64,000 bases of DNA, taken from NCBI RefSeq assembly GCF_017794765.1, contig NZ_CP051236.1, forward strand, positions 790,780 through 854,779, read 5' to 3'. Below, one piece after another: positions 25,520 through 34,590 of this stretch. The position numbers and the translations under genes are program-made. The notes beneath the pieces are model-generated. The model made no database searches. It was not told where the DNA came from and was given only the letters and a program-made list of their open reading frames with translations. Numbering within the stretch: the stretch's first letter is position 1; each line of letters opens with the position of its first letter. The stretch comes from Nitratireductor sp. (GTDB lineage Bacteria > Pseudomonadota > Alphaproteobacteria > Rhizobiales > Rhizobiaceae).

Positions 25520-27115
25520 CTATTCGGCGATGTGGACGCCTTCAAAGGCGTGGCCACCGAGCGGGTCCATCTTGTAGCCGGTCACTTCCTTGCGCATGGG
25601 CATGTGGACGACCGAGTGAGCGATGGTTGCCCACGGAGCTTCACGCTTGAAGACGAGCTGGGCCTCTTCATAGAGCTTGGCGCGCTCTTCCTGTGAGGAA
25701 AGCGTCTTGGCCTTCTGGATCAAAGCCTCGAACTCATCGTTGCACCACTGGGCACGGTTGGCGCCGCCGACACCGTCGCAGCCGAGCAGAACGGCGAGGA
25801 AGTTGTCCGGATCGCCATTATCACCTGTCCAGCCGAGCAGAACGGCGCCATCACGGTCAACATTTCCGGTGACATCAAGATATTCGGTCCATTCGACCGA
25901 GACAATCTCGACGTCAACGCCGACCTTGGAGAAATCCTCCTGGATCAGTTCGGCCATGCGGCGCGCGTTCGGGTTGTAGGGACGCTGCACAGGCATCGCC
26001 CAGACCTTCATGGAAAGGTCCGAAACGCCCTCTTCCTCAAGCATCTTCTTGGCTGCTTCCGGATCGTAGGCATCATCCTCGACCGCGTCGTTATACGACC
26101 ACATTGTCGGCGGAATCGGGTTCTTGGCTGCCTGGCCGGCACCCTGGAACACGGCGTCGAGAATGGCTTCCTTGTTGATTGCCATGTTCAGCGCCTTGCG
26201 GACCTTCGCGTTGTCGAACGGGGCTTGCTGCGTATTGTAAGCGAGGTAACCGACGTTCAGGCCTTCCTGCTCGTCAACCTTCAGCGCATCGTTCGCTTTC
26301 AGGCTCTCGATGTCGGCCGGGTTCGGGTAAGGCGTGATGTGGCACTCGCCGGCGATCAGCTTCTGCTGGCGCACCGAAGCCTCGGTGGTGATGGCGAACA
26401 CCAGATCGTCGATCGGCTGCTTGCCGTTCCAGTAATCGGGATGCGCCTTGTAGCGGATCACAGCGTCAGGCTGATAAGCCACGAACTGGAAGGGGCCGGT
26501 GCCGACCGGCTTCTGGTTCAGGTCCGAAAGATTGCCGGATTCAGCGAGCTTGTCAGCATATTCCTTCGAGAAGATGGAGGCAAAATCCATGGCCAGGTTG
26601 GCAATGAACGGGGCCTCCGGGCGGTTCAGCACAAACTTCACCGTGTAATCATCGACCTTCTCGATGGACTTCACGAGGTCCGGCATGGACATGCCGTTGA
26701 AATACTCCCACGAAGCGCCTTCCACATAGGCGTGGTAAGGATGGTCTTCCTGAAGCTGGCGGTTGAAGGAGAACAGCACGTCGTCGGCGTTGAAATCGCG
26801 GCTTGGCGTGAAGAAGTCGGTCGTGTGGAACTTCACACCCTGACGCAGCTTGAAGGTGACCTCGAGACCGTCGTCGGAAATCTCCCAGCTCTCCGCCAGA
26901 CCCGGCACGGTCTTGGTGGTGCCCGGCTCGAACTGGACGAGGCGGTTGTAGACCGGTTTCGACGATGCGTCGAACGTGGTGCCAGCGGTGTAGAGCGCCG
27001 GGTCAAAGCCTTCCGGGCTTCCTTCCGAGCAGTAGACAAGCGTCTTCGCGCCCGCAGCGCCGCTCAGCACCGTAGCGGCCAGCAGAGCAGCCGCAAAGGT
27101 CAATTTGCTTTTCAT
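25520..27115 (-). CDS. dppA: Dipeptide ABC transporter substrate-binding protein DppA
   Basis: The 531-residue family-5 binding protein has a signal peptide ending at SGAAGA. The mature start KTLVYCSEGSPEGFDPALYT is nearly identical to E. coli DppA as I recall it, as are YNRLVQFEPGTTKTVPGLAE, RPEAPFIANLAMDFASI, VMPVQRPYNPNARRMAE-type and GWTGDNGDPDNFLAVLL segments. It binds dipeptides, and in some bacteria heme, in the periplasm. It is the first and presumably most abundant product of the dppABCDF operon. A structured leader precedes it. Confidence 0.96.
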   Translation of the reverse strand: MKSKLTFAAALLAATVLSGAAGAKTLVYCSEGSPEGFDPALYTAGTTFDASSKPVYNRLVQFEPGTTKTVPGLAESWEISDDGLEVTFKLRQGVKFHTTDFFTPSRDFNADDVLFSFNRQLQEDHPYHAYVEGASWEYFNGMSMPDLVKSIEKVDDYTVKFVLNRPEAPFIANLAMDFASIFSKEYADKLAESGNLSDLNQKPVGTGPFQFVAYQPDAVIRYKAHPDYWNGKQPIDDLVFAITTEASVRQQKLIAGECHITPYPNPADIESLKANDALKVDEQEGLNVGYLAYNTQQAPFDNAKVRKALNMAINKEAILDAVFQGAGQAAKNPIPPTMWSYNDAVEDDAYDPEAAKKMLEEEGVSDLSMKVWAMPVQRPYNPNARRMAELIQEDFSKVGVDVEIVSVEWTEYLDVTGNVDRDGAVLLGWTGDNGDPDNFLAVLLGCDGVGGANRAQWCNDEFEALIQKAKTLSSQEERAKLYEEAQLVFKREAPWATIAHSVVHMPMRKEVTGYKMDPLGGHAFEGVHIAE

Positions 27116-27174
27116 TGAGGTCTCCCTGATTCTCGCATGGGCTTACTCCCGAAGCCCTGGAAGCTGGCATATAA

Positions 27175-27215
27175 GCAAAGATCGAATTGAGAGGGAACAC
27201 CCTCGATCGCTTTGC
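27175..27215 (-). promoter_or_regulatory. Stem-loop in the dppA leader region
   Basis: GCAAAG (27175-27180) pairs with CTTTGC (27210-27215), and inside it GAGGG/CCCTC closes an AACA tetraloop; ATCGA/TCGAT offers an alternative pairing. It lies 60-100 bases before the dppA start. Alternative structures would suit post-transcriptional control, but the 5' end of the transcript is unknown. Confidence 0.4.
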
Positions 27216-27344
27216 CGCTGCAAATGCAATTATTAGTCGAATTTGCTCCTATTAATGCAATAAAGCACCACGCCCGCTCTTGTACTGTGAGCGATAGGGG
27301 AACCATATCAGCATCAAAGGTCATTGTTTCGAGGAGAAGAAAGT

Positions 27345-27896
27345 ATGAGCGGCACATGGCATCTGGACGTTCTGGAGTTCTGGTTTGAGACGCTGACCCC
27401 CAAAGACTGGTTCACCGTGAGCGAGAAGACGGACGCGCTGATCCGCGACCGTTTCGGCGCGCTGCATGAGCGTTTGGTGCGTGAGCTCCCGCCGGAAGTG
27501 TTCAACGAGCCGAAAGCGGCCCTCGCCGCGGTTATCGTGCTCGATCAGTTCCCGCGCAACATCTATCGTCGGCAGCCTGGCGCGTTCGCTTCGGATGAGC
27601 TTGCCATGAGTGTGGCAGGCAATGCGATCGAGAAGGGACTGGATGAAGGGATGCGCGTTCCCGAGCGGCAGTTCCTTTATATGCCCTACATGCATTCGGA
27701 AGTGCTTGCCGACCAGGAACGCGCCGTCATGCTGTTCAAATCGCTGGGGCAGGAAGAATCTCTGAAATACGCGATCGAACACCGGGACATCGTCGCCCGT
27801 TTTGGCCGCTTCCCGCATCGCAACCGTGTGCTTGGACGGGAGAGCGGACCTGAGGAACGCGCCTTTCTGGAGGAACACGAGGGCTACGGCCAGTAA
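27345..27896 (+). CDS. DUF924 family protein
   Basis: The 183-residue protein is a full-length DUF924 member, recognised by the opening VLEFWFETLTPKDWFTVSEK, the LDQFPRNIYRRQPGAFASDE signature and the C-terminal ARFGRFPHRNRVLGRES motif. The family has a TPR-like all-helical fold and no established biochemical role. ATG 27345 is chosen because GAGGAGA precedes it by 8 bases; an ORF start at 27324 is less likely. It is divergent from dppA and lies alone, with no partner implied. Confidence 0.9.
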   Translation: MSGTWHLDVLEFWFETLTPKDWFTVSEKTDALIRDRFGALHERLVRELPPEVFNEPKAALAAVIVLDQFPRNIYRRQPGAFASDELAMSVAGNAIEKGLDEGMRVPERQFLYMPYMHSEVLADQERAVMLFKSLGQEESLKYAIEHRDIVARFGRFPHRNRVLGRESGPEERAFLEEHEGYGQ

Positions 27897-28104
27897 ACCC
27901 CGCAGCGTTTCCTGCCTCATTGATACGGTCCCGGCGCGTAAACGCACTTGTGAAGGCCGGGGATGAAGCCCTACACTCGTCTTTTGAAGGGGGAGATCGT
28001 CATGATGCCGTGCGCTTGCCCAAACGTCGTGTGACGGTTGGTGTTGCGTCTGGTGTTACGTGAACGTAAACGTTATAACTGGTTTTTCTTTCTGGGAGGA
28101 GCAG

Positions 28105-30000
28105 TTGGCAAAACGCGCAAAGACGCCCGCCAAGGGTGAAGTGAAAGCAGCGCGCACCGCAAAGGGCGGATCGGGCAGCAAGACGTCAGCCAAGAAGACG
28201 GCATCTACAGCAAAAAAACCGGCCGCAAAATCGGCAGCCGGTTCATCAAAGAAGTCGGCACCGAAGGCAGCGGCAAAACCTGCGGCATCAGCCCGCAAGG
28301 CCGCGCCGAAAAAGGCAACGGCATCCCGCAGGTCCGAGATCGCACGGCCCTGGGTAAATCATTATCCCGAGGGCATTCCCGCCGAGATGGGAGACTTCCC
28401 GAACAATTCGCTTGGCGAATTGCTTGTAGACGCCTGCAAGAGCTTCGGTGATCGCCCTGCCTTCACGTGCATGGGCAAGTCATTGAGCTATAGCGACCTT
28501 GAGGAGATGTCGCGGCACTTCGCAGGCTATCTGCAAACTCTGGGGCTTAAACGCGGCGCACGCGTCGCGCTGATGATGCCCAATGTGCTGCAATATCCCG
28601 TCGCCATGATGGCTGTTCTGCGGGCCGGCTATGTGGTGGTCAATGTCAATCCCCTCTACACGCCGCGCGAGCTGGAACACCAGCTCAACGATGCCGGCGC
28701 GGAAGCCATCGTCATACTGGAAAATTTCGCCCACACGCTGGAAGCGATCGTGGAAAAAACGTCGGTCAAACACGTGGTCGTTGCCTCGATGGGCGAGCTT
28801 TTGGGGCTCAAGGGACACATCGTCAACTTCGTGGTCCGGCGCGTGAAAAAAATGGTGCCCGCCTGGTCGTTGCCGGGGCATGTCTCCTTCAGGGGGGCGG
28901 TCAAGAAGGGCGCTTCCAGTGGCTACAGGCCGGTGGAGATCGCGCTGTCCGACAATGCCTTCCTGCAGTATACGGGCGGCACGACCGGCGTCTCCAAGGG
29001 GGCGACGCTCACCCACAGCAATGTTCTGGCCAATGTAATCCAGAACGAGTTGTGGTTCCGCAGCGCCTATATCGACAGGCCGAAACCCGAAGCGCCGGTG
29101 CTGATCTGCGCCCTGCCGCTCTATCACATCTACGCGCTCACGGTGAACGCGCTGATGGGCATGAAGCTTGGCGGCAACAACGTGCTGATTCCCAATCCGC
29201 GCGACATTCCCGCTTTCGTGAAGGAGCTGCAGAAATACGACTTCCACATTTTCCCGGGGCTCAACACGCTGTTCAACGCGCTCCTGAACAATGAGGATTT
29301 CTGCAAGCTTCCCTTCAAGAGCCTGCTTGTCACCTTCGGCGGCGGAATGGCGGTGCAGCGCGCGGTCGCAGAACGCTGGCAGAAGCTGACGGGCTGCGTG
29401 ATCTCGCAGGGCTATGGTCTGTCGGAAACCTCGCCCGTGGCCACGGTGAACAGCTTTGCGGCGAAGGAGTTCACCGGCACGATCGGCTATCCGATTTCCT
29501 CCACCGACGTCGTCATCCGCGACGATCACGGCAAGAACCTGCCTTTCGGCAAGGTCGGCGAGATCTGCATTCGCGGCCCGCAGGTGATGGCCGGCTACTG
29601 GAACCGGCCGGACGAGACCGCCAAGGTCATGACCGAGGATGGCTTTTTCCGCTCCGGCGACATGGGCACCATGGATGAGACCGGTCAGGTCACCATAGTT
29701 GACCGCAAGAAGGACATGATCGTTGTCTCCGGCTTCAAGGTCTTCCCCAACGAGGTGGAAGACGTAATCGCCAATCATCCGGGTGTTCTGGAGGCGGCGA
29801 TTGTCGGCGTCGAGGATGAGCATTCCGGCGAGGTGCCGAAGCTCTTCGTGGTCCGAAAGGACGCGAATCTGACGGAAGAGGACCTCAAGAAGTTCTGCAA
29901 GGAGAACCTCACCGGTTACAAGCGCCCAAAATATATCGAGTTCCGCGACGATCTGCCGAAATCCAATGTCGGCAAGATCCTGCGAAAGGAACTGCGCTGA
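28105..30000 (+). CDS. fadD: Long-chain acyl-CoA ligase (FadD-like) with Lys/Ala-rich N-terminal tail
   Basis: Residues about 80-631 form a complete AMP-forming acyl-CoA synthetase: ATP-binding motif YTGGTTGVSKGATLTH, GYGLSETSP, the SGDMG hinge region and the catalytic Lys near the end (KSNVGKILRKEL). It should activate fatty acids to acyl-CoA for degradation or lipid synthesis. The first 76 residues are a low-complexity tail with 18 Lys and many Ala, Ser and Pro, like eukaryotic histone H1 or AlgP tails. The best start is TTG 28105 with GGGAGGA 4 bases upstream; a GTG at 28060 would add 15 residues. A hairpin terminator follows. Confidence 0.88.
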   Translation: MAKRAKTPAKGEVKAARTAKGGSGSKTSAKKTASTAKKPAAKSAAGSSKKSAPKAAAKPAASARKAAPKKATASRRSEIARPWVNHYPEGIPAEMGDFPNNSLGELLVDACKSFGDRPAFTCMGKSLSYSDLEEMSRHFAGYLQTLGLKRGARVALMMPNVLQYPVAMMAVLRAGYVVVNVNPLYTPRELEHQLNDAGAEAIVILENFAHTLEAIVEKTSVKHVVVASMGELLGLKGHIVNFVVRRVKKMVPAWSLPGHVSFRGAVKKGASSGYRPVEIALSDNAFLQYTGGTTGVSKGATLTHSNVLANVIQNELWFRSAYIDRPKPEAPVLICALPLYHIYALTVNALMGMKLGGNNVLIPNPRDIPAFVKELQKYDFHIFPGLNTLFNALLNNEDFCKLPFKSLLVTFGGGMAVQRAVAERWQKLTGCVISQGYGLSETSPVATVNSFAAKEFTGTIGYPISSTDVVIRDDHGKNLPFGKVGEICIRGPQVMAGYWNRPDETAKVMTEDGFFRSGDMGTMDETGQVTIVDRKKDMIVVSGFKVFPNEVEDVIANHPGVLEAAIVGVEDEHSGEVPKLFVVRKDANLTEEDLKKFCKENLTGYKRPKYIEFRDDLPKSNVGKILRKELR

Positions 30001-30008
30001 AACGGAAA

Positions 30009-30051
30009 GGCCCGCGCCCGGTTTGAATTGACCCTTAAGGTTGCGCGGGCC
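30009..30051 (+). terminator. Terminator after fadD
   Basis: A 9-bp perfect stem (GGCCCGCGC / GCGCGGGCC) with a 25-base loop lies 9 bases after the stop and is followed by ATTGTTTTC, a short T-rich tail. Confidence 0.65.
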
Positions 30052-30074
30052 ATTGTTTTCGTGGCTCTGGCGTT

Positions 30075-30226
30075 GTGCGTGGTTCGACAAGCTCACCATG
30101 AGGGAGGGTGAAGCTGGCGGGATCGGTGGCCACCGCTAGGAGCGTTTCATTTGCGTAGTCTCATGATCGGATTTCGCATGGCGCAACCAGCCACCTTCCT
30201 CATGGTGAGCTTGTCGAACCACGCAC
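30075..30226. repeat. Dispersed inverted-repeat element (29-bp arms)
   Basis: Arms 30075-30103 and 30198-30226 are exact reverse complements, built on GTGGTTCGACAAGCTCACCA, with a 94-base spacer. The same arm sequence recurs at 55723-55789 in a shorter form. Such elements are common in alphaproteobacterial intergenic DNA. No gene is visible in the spacer. Confidence 0.92.
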
Positions 30227-30257
30227 CGCGTTGATGCAACGCGGTTGCCCTGATCGT

Positions 30258-31151
30258 TTAAAGCGCCACCCGCCCCTCCGCCGCCCGGCGCGCGAGGATG
30301 ATTGCGCCGTCCACCGCATCGCCGTCGGCGGGCTTCAGGCGGCGGCGCACATCGGGTGAGAGCCAGGGTTCCAGCGGGCCTGACAGCCCACCCAGAAGCG
30401 TGACACGCGGAGCGTTCTGATCAAACAGGGTGCGCACCAGCATGTCGATCTGCGCTGCCGCATTCTGCACGATGCGCCTGGCGGCGGCATCGCCCTGGTC
30501 GGCATGGCGCAGCACCATGGGCGCGAAGGTGGCATAGTCCGTGGCACTTGCCCGGTCCATCCAGGCCACCACTTCTGCCGGGTCATCGTCGAAGCGGCGC
30601 ATCACTTCGGTCAGAAGCGCGCTTTGCGGAATGCGTCCGTCATGGCCCTGCAGTGCGGCACGCACGGCATTGAGGCCGATATCGGCACCGCTTCCCTCAT
30701 CGGAAATCGGAAAACCGTAGCCGCCAATGCGCAGATGCTTTCCATCCACGATGCCAAGCCCCACCGAGCCGGTGCCGGCAATGGCGATGGCGCCATCGAG
30801 ACCCGAATGCGCGCCAAGGCACGCCGTGTCGCTATCGCTGGCAAAGACGATGCTGGCGAAGGGGTGCGATAGCGCCTGAAACGCCTCGACGGCACCCTTG
30901 CGGCGCATGCCGGCAAGGCCGATCCCGGCATGAATGCGGGCGATCTCTGCCTCGCCAAAGCCCGCTTCCTCAACTGCGGCATCCACTGCGCGCCGGACCG
31001 AGGCCCAGGCCGCTTCAACGCCAAGCCTCGTGGTGGCCGGGCCGGAAAGCCCCTGCCCAAGCACGGCACCTGCTGCATCCTCGATGCGCGCGCGGCAGCC
31101 CGTGCCGCCACCATCGACACCGAGATAAAAATCGCTCTGACCGTCGCTCAT
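30258..31151 (-). CDS. N-acetylglucosamine kinase-like (BadF/BadG family)
   Basis: The 297-residue protein is a sugar kinase of the ASKHA fold with phosphate motif FYLGVDGGGTGCRARI near the N-terminus, the IAIAGTGSVGLG motif and ISDEGSGADIGLNAVRAAL. This pattern is typical of GlcNAc and glucosamine kinases. It would phosphorylate GlcNAc (or a related amino sugar) to the 6-phosphate in the cytoplasm. Its ATG at 31151 overlaps the murA stop by 4 bases, so it is translated together with MurA; an upstream in-frame start at 31181 would lie inside murA. The divergent RpiR/SIS regulator supports an amino-sugar role. Confidence 0.85.
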   Translation of the reverse strand: MSDGQSDFYLGVDGGGTGCRARIEDAAGAVLGQGLSGPATTRLGVEAAWASVRRAVDAAVEEAGFGEAEIARIHAGIGLAGMRRKGAVEAFQALSHPFASIVFASDSDTACLGAHSGLDGAIAIAGTGSVGLGIVDGKHLRIGGYGFPISDEGSGADIGLNAVRAALQGHDGRIPQSALLTEVMRRFDDDPAEVVAWMDRASATDYATFAPMVLRHADQGDAAARRIVQNAAAQIDMLVRTLFDQNAPRVTLLGGLSGPLEPWLSPDVRRRLKPADGDAVDGAIILARRAAEGRVAL

Positions 31152-32404
31152 GTCTGCAACCGTTCGATGACCGCGCCACATTGCGCCAGTTTGCGGTCAA
31201 GCTGCTCATAGCCTCGATCGATGTGGTAGACGCGGTTGATAATGGTTTCGCCTCTAGCGGCAAGGGCTGCGAGCACCAGGCAGACCGAGGCGCGCAGATC
31301 CGTCGCCATTACCTGCGCTCCTTTCAGCGCTTTGCCGCCCCGCACCACGGCGGTCGTGCCCTGTAGCGTGATATCGGCACCGAGCCGCGCCAGTTCCGGC
31401 ACATGCATGAACCGGTTCTCGAAAATCGTCTCGCGGATGAGCGATGTTCCGTCGGCGCAGCAGGCGAGCGCCATGAACTGCGCCTGAAGGTCTGTCGGAA
31501 AGCCCGGATAGGGTTCCGTGGTGAGGTCGGTCGTGCGCAACGCTCCGCTTCTTGAAATCACCAGGCCCCGATCGCTCGGCCACACATTCACGCCCATCAC
31601 CTCAAGCGCCTGGATCACGGCAGCGAGGTTTTCCATGCGCGCGTTCACCAGTTCCAGCGCCCCGCCGGTGATGGCCGCAGCCACCGCATAGGTGCCCGCC
31701 TCGATGCGATCGGGGATGACGTGGTGCGCGGCGGCCTTCCAGTCGGTGCCGCCCTCGATGATGATGCGATGCGTTCCCGCTCCCTCGATCTTCGCGCCCA
31801 TGGCGTTGAGGCAGGCGGCGAGGTCCGCCACTTCCGGTTCGCGCGCCGCATTCAGGATTTCGGTTTCGCCGCGCGCGGCAGTGGCCGCCATCATGGCCGT
31901 CTCCGTCGCGCCCACCGAGGGCGAACTCAGGATGACCCGCGTGCCCTTCAGCCCACCGGCTGCACGAGCCACGATCAGCCCGCCCTCAATGCCGATCTCC
32001 GCGCCCAGCATTTCGAGGGCTTTCAGGTGCATGTCCACCGGACGCGCGCCGATGGCGCAGCCACCCGGCAAAGAGACCCGCGCCTCGCCGAACCGCGCAA
32101 GCAATGGCCCGAGAAACAGGACCGTGGCCCGCATCCGCCGCACCGTTTCATAGGAGACTTCGCATGAAACCATCGCGCTGGCGTCGATCACCGCCGTGTG
32201 GGCGTTGCGCGTTACCGACGCCCCGTAAAGTTCGGCGACCCGGAGCATGTTCTCCACATCGGAGACCAGCGGCAGGTTCGACAGCTCCAGCGGTTGGGGG
32301 CTCAACAGCGCGGCGGCGATTTGCGGCAGCGCCGCATTCTTTGCCCCGGCAATGGTGACGGCGCCCTGAAGCGGCATACCGCCTGTTATTATCAGTCTGT
32401 CCAT
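31148..32404 (-). CDS. murA: UDP-N-acetylglucosamine 1-carboxyvinyltransferase MurA
   Basis: The 418-residue protein is a complete MurA: it starts MDRLIITGG, has the substrate Lys in AGAKNAALP (K22) and the catalytic, fosfomycin-target Cys116 in [13 protein letters not shown]. It transfers enolpyruvate to UDP-GlcNAc, the first committed step of peptidoglycan synthesis. The upstream frame is open to 32644, but family alignment fixes the start at ATG 32404. The context (kinase overlap, divergent RpiR regulator) differs from the usual rhizobial murA neighbourhood, as I recall it, with DUF2948 and hisD. This may therefore be a second copy tied to cell-wall recycling. Confidence 0.93.
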   Translation of the reverse strand: MDRLIITGGMPLQGAVTIAGAKNAALPQIAAALLSPQPLELSNLPLVSDVENMLRVAELYGASVTRNAHTAVIDASAMVSCEVSYETVRRMRATVLFLGPLLARFGEARVSLPGGCAIGARPVDMHLKALEMLGAEIGIEGGLIVARAAGGLKGTRVILSSPSVGATETAMMAATAARGETEILNAAREPEVADLAACLNAMGAKIEGAGTHRIIIEGGTDWKAAAHHVIPDRIEAGTYAVAAAITGGALELVNARMENLAAVIQALEVMGVNVWPSDRGLVISRSGALRTTDLTTEPYPGFPTDLQAQFMALACCADGTSLIRETIFENRFMHVPELARLGADITLQGTTAVVRGGKALKGAQVMATDLRASVCLVLAALAARGETIINRVYHIDRGYEQLDRKLAQCGAVIERLQT

Positions 32405-32461
32405 GATTGCGGTTCCGGAAACACCGTGTGGCGAAGTTACAGTTTCTATTGGCAAATTCCT

Positions 32462-32490
32462 TTGATCAAGCCCTTTTGGGAATATATTAT
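32462..32490 (+). promoter_or_regulatory. Candidate promoter of the rpiR-type gene
   Basis: TTGATC (32462-32467) and TATTAT (32485-32490) are separated by 17 bases and match the sigma-70 pattern well. The -10 lies inside the GGAATATATTATTCC palindrome, so binding there would block the promoter. Confidence 0.5.
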
Positions 32491-32493
32491 TCC
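32479..32493. promoter_or_regulatory. Candidate RpiR/MurR operator, site 1
   Basis: GGAATATATTATTCC is a palindrome with 6-bp arms and a 3-base centre, in the murA/rpiR divergent region. Nearby AATTCC (32501) and GGGATTCCC (32511-32516 region) add half-sites. The same word, with one change at the last base, precedes murQ at 53011. It resembles the GGAA-spacer-TTCC sites I recall for rhizobial RpiR-family regulators such as IolR. Confidence 0.65.
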
Positions 32494-32570
32494 AGTCTTC
32501 AATTCCTACGGGATTCCCATCGCGGCGAAACTCATTTAGTTTTCGCCCGACAGTTCCTCGAAAGGAAGCC

Positions 32571-33431
32571 ATGTCTGTCCTGAAGATCATCGACGCGCAG
32601 CTTGAGACCATGGCCCCGGCGGACCGGCAGATCGGCCGGTTCATCGTCGACCATCCCGACCGTGTGCTCAGGCTCTCTTCCGCCGCTCTGGCGGAAGAGA
32701 CTGGCCGTAGCCAGTCGAGCGTGGTGAAGTTCAGCCAAAAGCTTGGTTTCTCCGGTTATCAGGATCTGAAGCTCGCGGTCAGCAAGGCCAAGGCGCAGGA
32801 ATGGCAGGTGCCGCCGGGCATGATCCACTCCACCATCGAGATCGGCGACAGCCACGCCACGATTTCGCAAAAACTGATCTCAAGCAAGCTTCTCTCCATG
32901 CAGCAGACCATCGCCGCCAATCACGAGCCGGAGATCGCCCGAGCGCTTGAGGCGCTTGACGGCGCGCGCCGCATACACATTGCAGGGGTTGGCGCATCCT
33001 CGCTGGTGGCGCGCGACTTTTCCTACAAGCTGCAAAAGCTCGGTCGCAATGCGCTGCATGACAGCGACAGCCACGTCCAGATGGCCAATGTCTCCTCTCT
33101 GGGGGAAGAGGATGTGCTCTTTGCACTCTCCTATTCCGGCACCAGCATCGAGACGGTGCGCATTGCCGAGCTTGCAAAGGCGCGCGGAGCAACTGTCATC
33201 TCCGTCACCGGCTTGCAGCAGAACCCGCTGATGCGCGTTGCCGACATTCGCCTGCACACGGTCGCAGACGAGGAACGCGTGCGCTCCTCCGCCATCACGT
33301 CGCGCGATGCGCAGCTCACTTTGATGGACTTCCTGTTCATCCTCATCCTGCAGCGCCAGCCGGATGCGAACGACTATGTCCACAACAGCGAAGCGTCGGT
33401 GTCCGCGCTGAAGATGTCGGCGTCGAAATAG
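32571..33431 (+). CDS. RpiR/MurR family regulator with SIS domain
   Basis: The 286-residue protein has an N-terminal RpiR helix-turn-helix (about 1-77, with LAEETGRSQSSVVKFSQKLG) and a C-terminal SIS sugar-phosphate-binding domain (about 125-250, with IAGVGASSLVARDFSYKLQ and LSYSGTSIETVRIAELAK). SIS-type regulators sense sugar phosphates; MurR, the E. coli repressor of murQP, belongs here. It is divergent from murA and the GlcNAc kinase gene, and a palindrome in the shared promoter recurs before murQ. I infer that it senses MurNAc-6-P or GlcNAc-6-P and controls both loci; the effector is not shown. Confidence 0.9.
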   Translation: MSVLKIIDAQLETMAPADRQIGRFIVDHPDRVLRLSSAALAEETGRSQSSVVKFSQKLGFSGYQDLKLAVSKAKAQEWQVPPGMIHSTIEIGDSHATISQKLISSKLLSMQQTIAANHEPEIARALEALDGARRIHIAGVGASSLVARDFSYKLQKLGRNALHDSDSHVQMANVSSLGEEDVLFALSYSGTSIETVRIAELAKARGATVISVTGLQQNPLMRVADIRLHTVADEERVRSSAITSRDAQLTLMDFLFILILQRQPDANDYVHNSEASVSALKMSASK

Positions 33432-33435
33432 AAGC

Positions 33436-34428
33436 TCAGTAGGTGGCTCTGCGGGCTGTCTCGCTGGGGCGCTCACCGAAGGTCTTGCGGTAGTCGGCGG
33501 CAAAGCGCCCGAGATGGGTGAACCCCCAGCGCAGTGCGGTCTCCGTTACCGAAATCTCGCCCTGTGCGTTCTCCAGATCGAATCGCACCCGACGCAGGCG
33601 CTCAAGCGTCAGCGCGTGCATGGGCGACATGCCGTGCGTACGCTTGTAGGCAAGCTGCAGCGCCCGCGCGCCGACACCGGATGCCGCCGCGATGTCGGTC
33701 AGGGTGATCGGGCGGTGCGCATTCTCCCTGATGAACGCGTCGGCCCGCTTCACCTGCCGCGGCGCCGCCTCCTGCTTTGTGTCAAAGAAAGCGGAGAGGT
33801 TGTGCGGCTGGAGCCTCAGAAGCGCCTCGAGAATACGCTGCTCGTGGAACGCGGCGCAGAGGTTCAGAACCTGCTTTTCGGGCTTGTTGGCGGCGCAGAA
33901 CATCGCATTGACCAGATTGCGCCATGAAGCAAGCTCCGGCCGGGTGAAATCGATCACCGGATCGAACACCACAGGTCCCGGCAGCGGGCGCTCGCAGAGC
34001 TGCTCGGCAAAACCCATGAACGAGGCTTTGGGGATCTGCACCAGAACCTGCTCACAGCCGGCCCACCAGCGCATGGAGGTTTCGCGGTCGGCATTGAGCA
34101 GCGCCGCCCTGTCGCCATCGCTCAGGAATTCGTTCCGGTTGTGTTTGATCGTCGCGCAGCCGGAAATCGGAATCTGTATGAGATAGAAGGTTTCGAGCGC
34201 GCCGGGGTCGATCAGAACATCGGCGCCGTAGCTGATATAGTTGAGGGAAACGAGGAGGCCCGGCTGGTGGTTTTGCACCGCGCGAAACCGTCCGCCACCG
34301 ACCACTTCCAGCCGGTGGTTGCAGAATTTCCGGGCAACCTTCTCCCGTGCACAGTCCAGATCGTCCGTTTGAAAAAGGGCGTGGCTGGACAACGGGCGGT
34401 CGCCCCACTCCTCCCGGGCGATCACCAT
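33436..34428 (-). CDS. AraC family transcriptional regulator
   Basis: The 330-residue protein has an N-terminal AraC-type ligand-binding region (about 30-200) and a C-terminal double helix-turn-helix (about 225-325: ITLTDIAAASGVGARALQLA and VTETALRWGFTHLGRFAADY). It lies convergent with the RpiR gene (4-base gap) and divergent from the cupin-monooxygenase operon. The intervening region has direct repeats spaced two helical turns apart, as AraC regulators often use. It probably activates the cupin-monooxygenase genes in response to an unknown, likely organic, inducer. Confidence 0.9.
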   Translation of the reverse strand: MVIAREEWGDRPLSSHALFQTDDLDCAREKVARKFCNHRLEVVGGGRFRAVQNHQPGLLVSLNYISYGADVLIDPGALETFYLIQIPISGCATIKHNRNEFLSDGDRAALLNADRETSMRWWAGCEQVLVQIPKASFMGFAEQLCERPLPGPVVFDPVIDFTRPELASWRNLVNAMFCAANKPEKQVLNLCAAFHEQRILEALLRLQPHNLSAFFDTKQEAAPRQVKRADAFIRENAHRPITLTDIAAASGVGARALQLAYKRTHGMSPMHALTLERLRRVRFDLENAQGEISVTETALRWGFTHLGRFAADYRKTFGERPSETARRATY

Positions 34429-34450
34429 TCCCGGAGTTTAGCAGGTGTTT

Positions 34451-34538
34451 TGGTTTCTCCAAGATTTGTCCTGGTTTCTCGCCAAAACCGATCTGTTTTT
34501 TTCGTTTTTCGGATATTTGGTTCAGTTTCCGGATATTT
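34451..34538. promoter_or_regulatory. Two pairs of phased direct repeats upstream of the cupin gene
   Basis: TGGTTTCTC occurs at 34451 and 34472 (21 bases apart), and GGATATTT at 34511 and 34531 (20 bases apart, each preceded by a T-rich run). Repeats about two DNA turns apart between an AraC gene and a divergent operon are good candidates for AraC operators. Confidence 0.55.
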
Positions 34539-34590
34539 TTCCCGATCGCTTCCGGGCACCATGAAACTCCGTGATAAAGGGAGGAAAATC

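Noticed and set aside
30068-30100. Short frames starting MVSLSNH in both copies of the dispersed palindrome
   Set aside because: They come from translating the repeat arm itself; identical starts at repeats are an annotation artefact.
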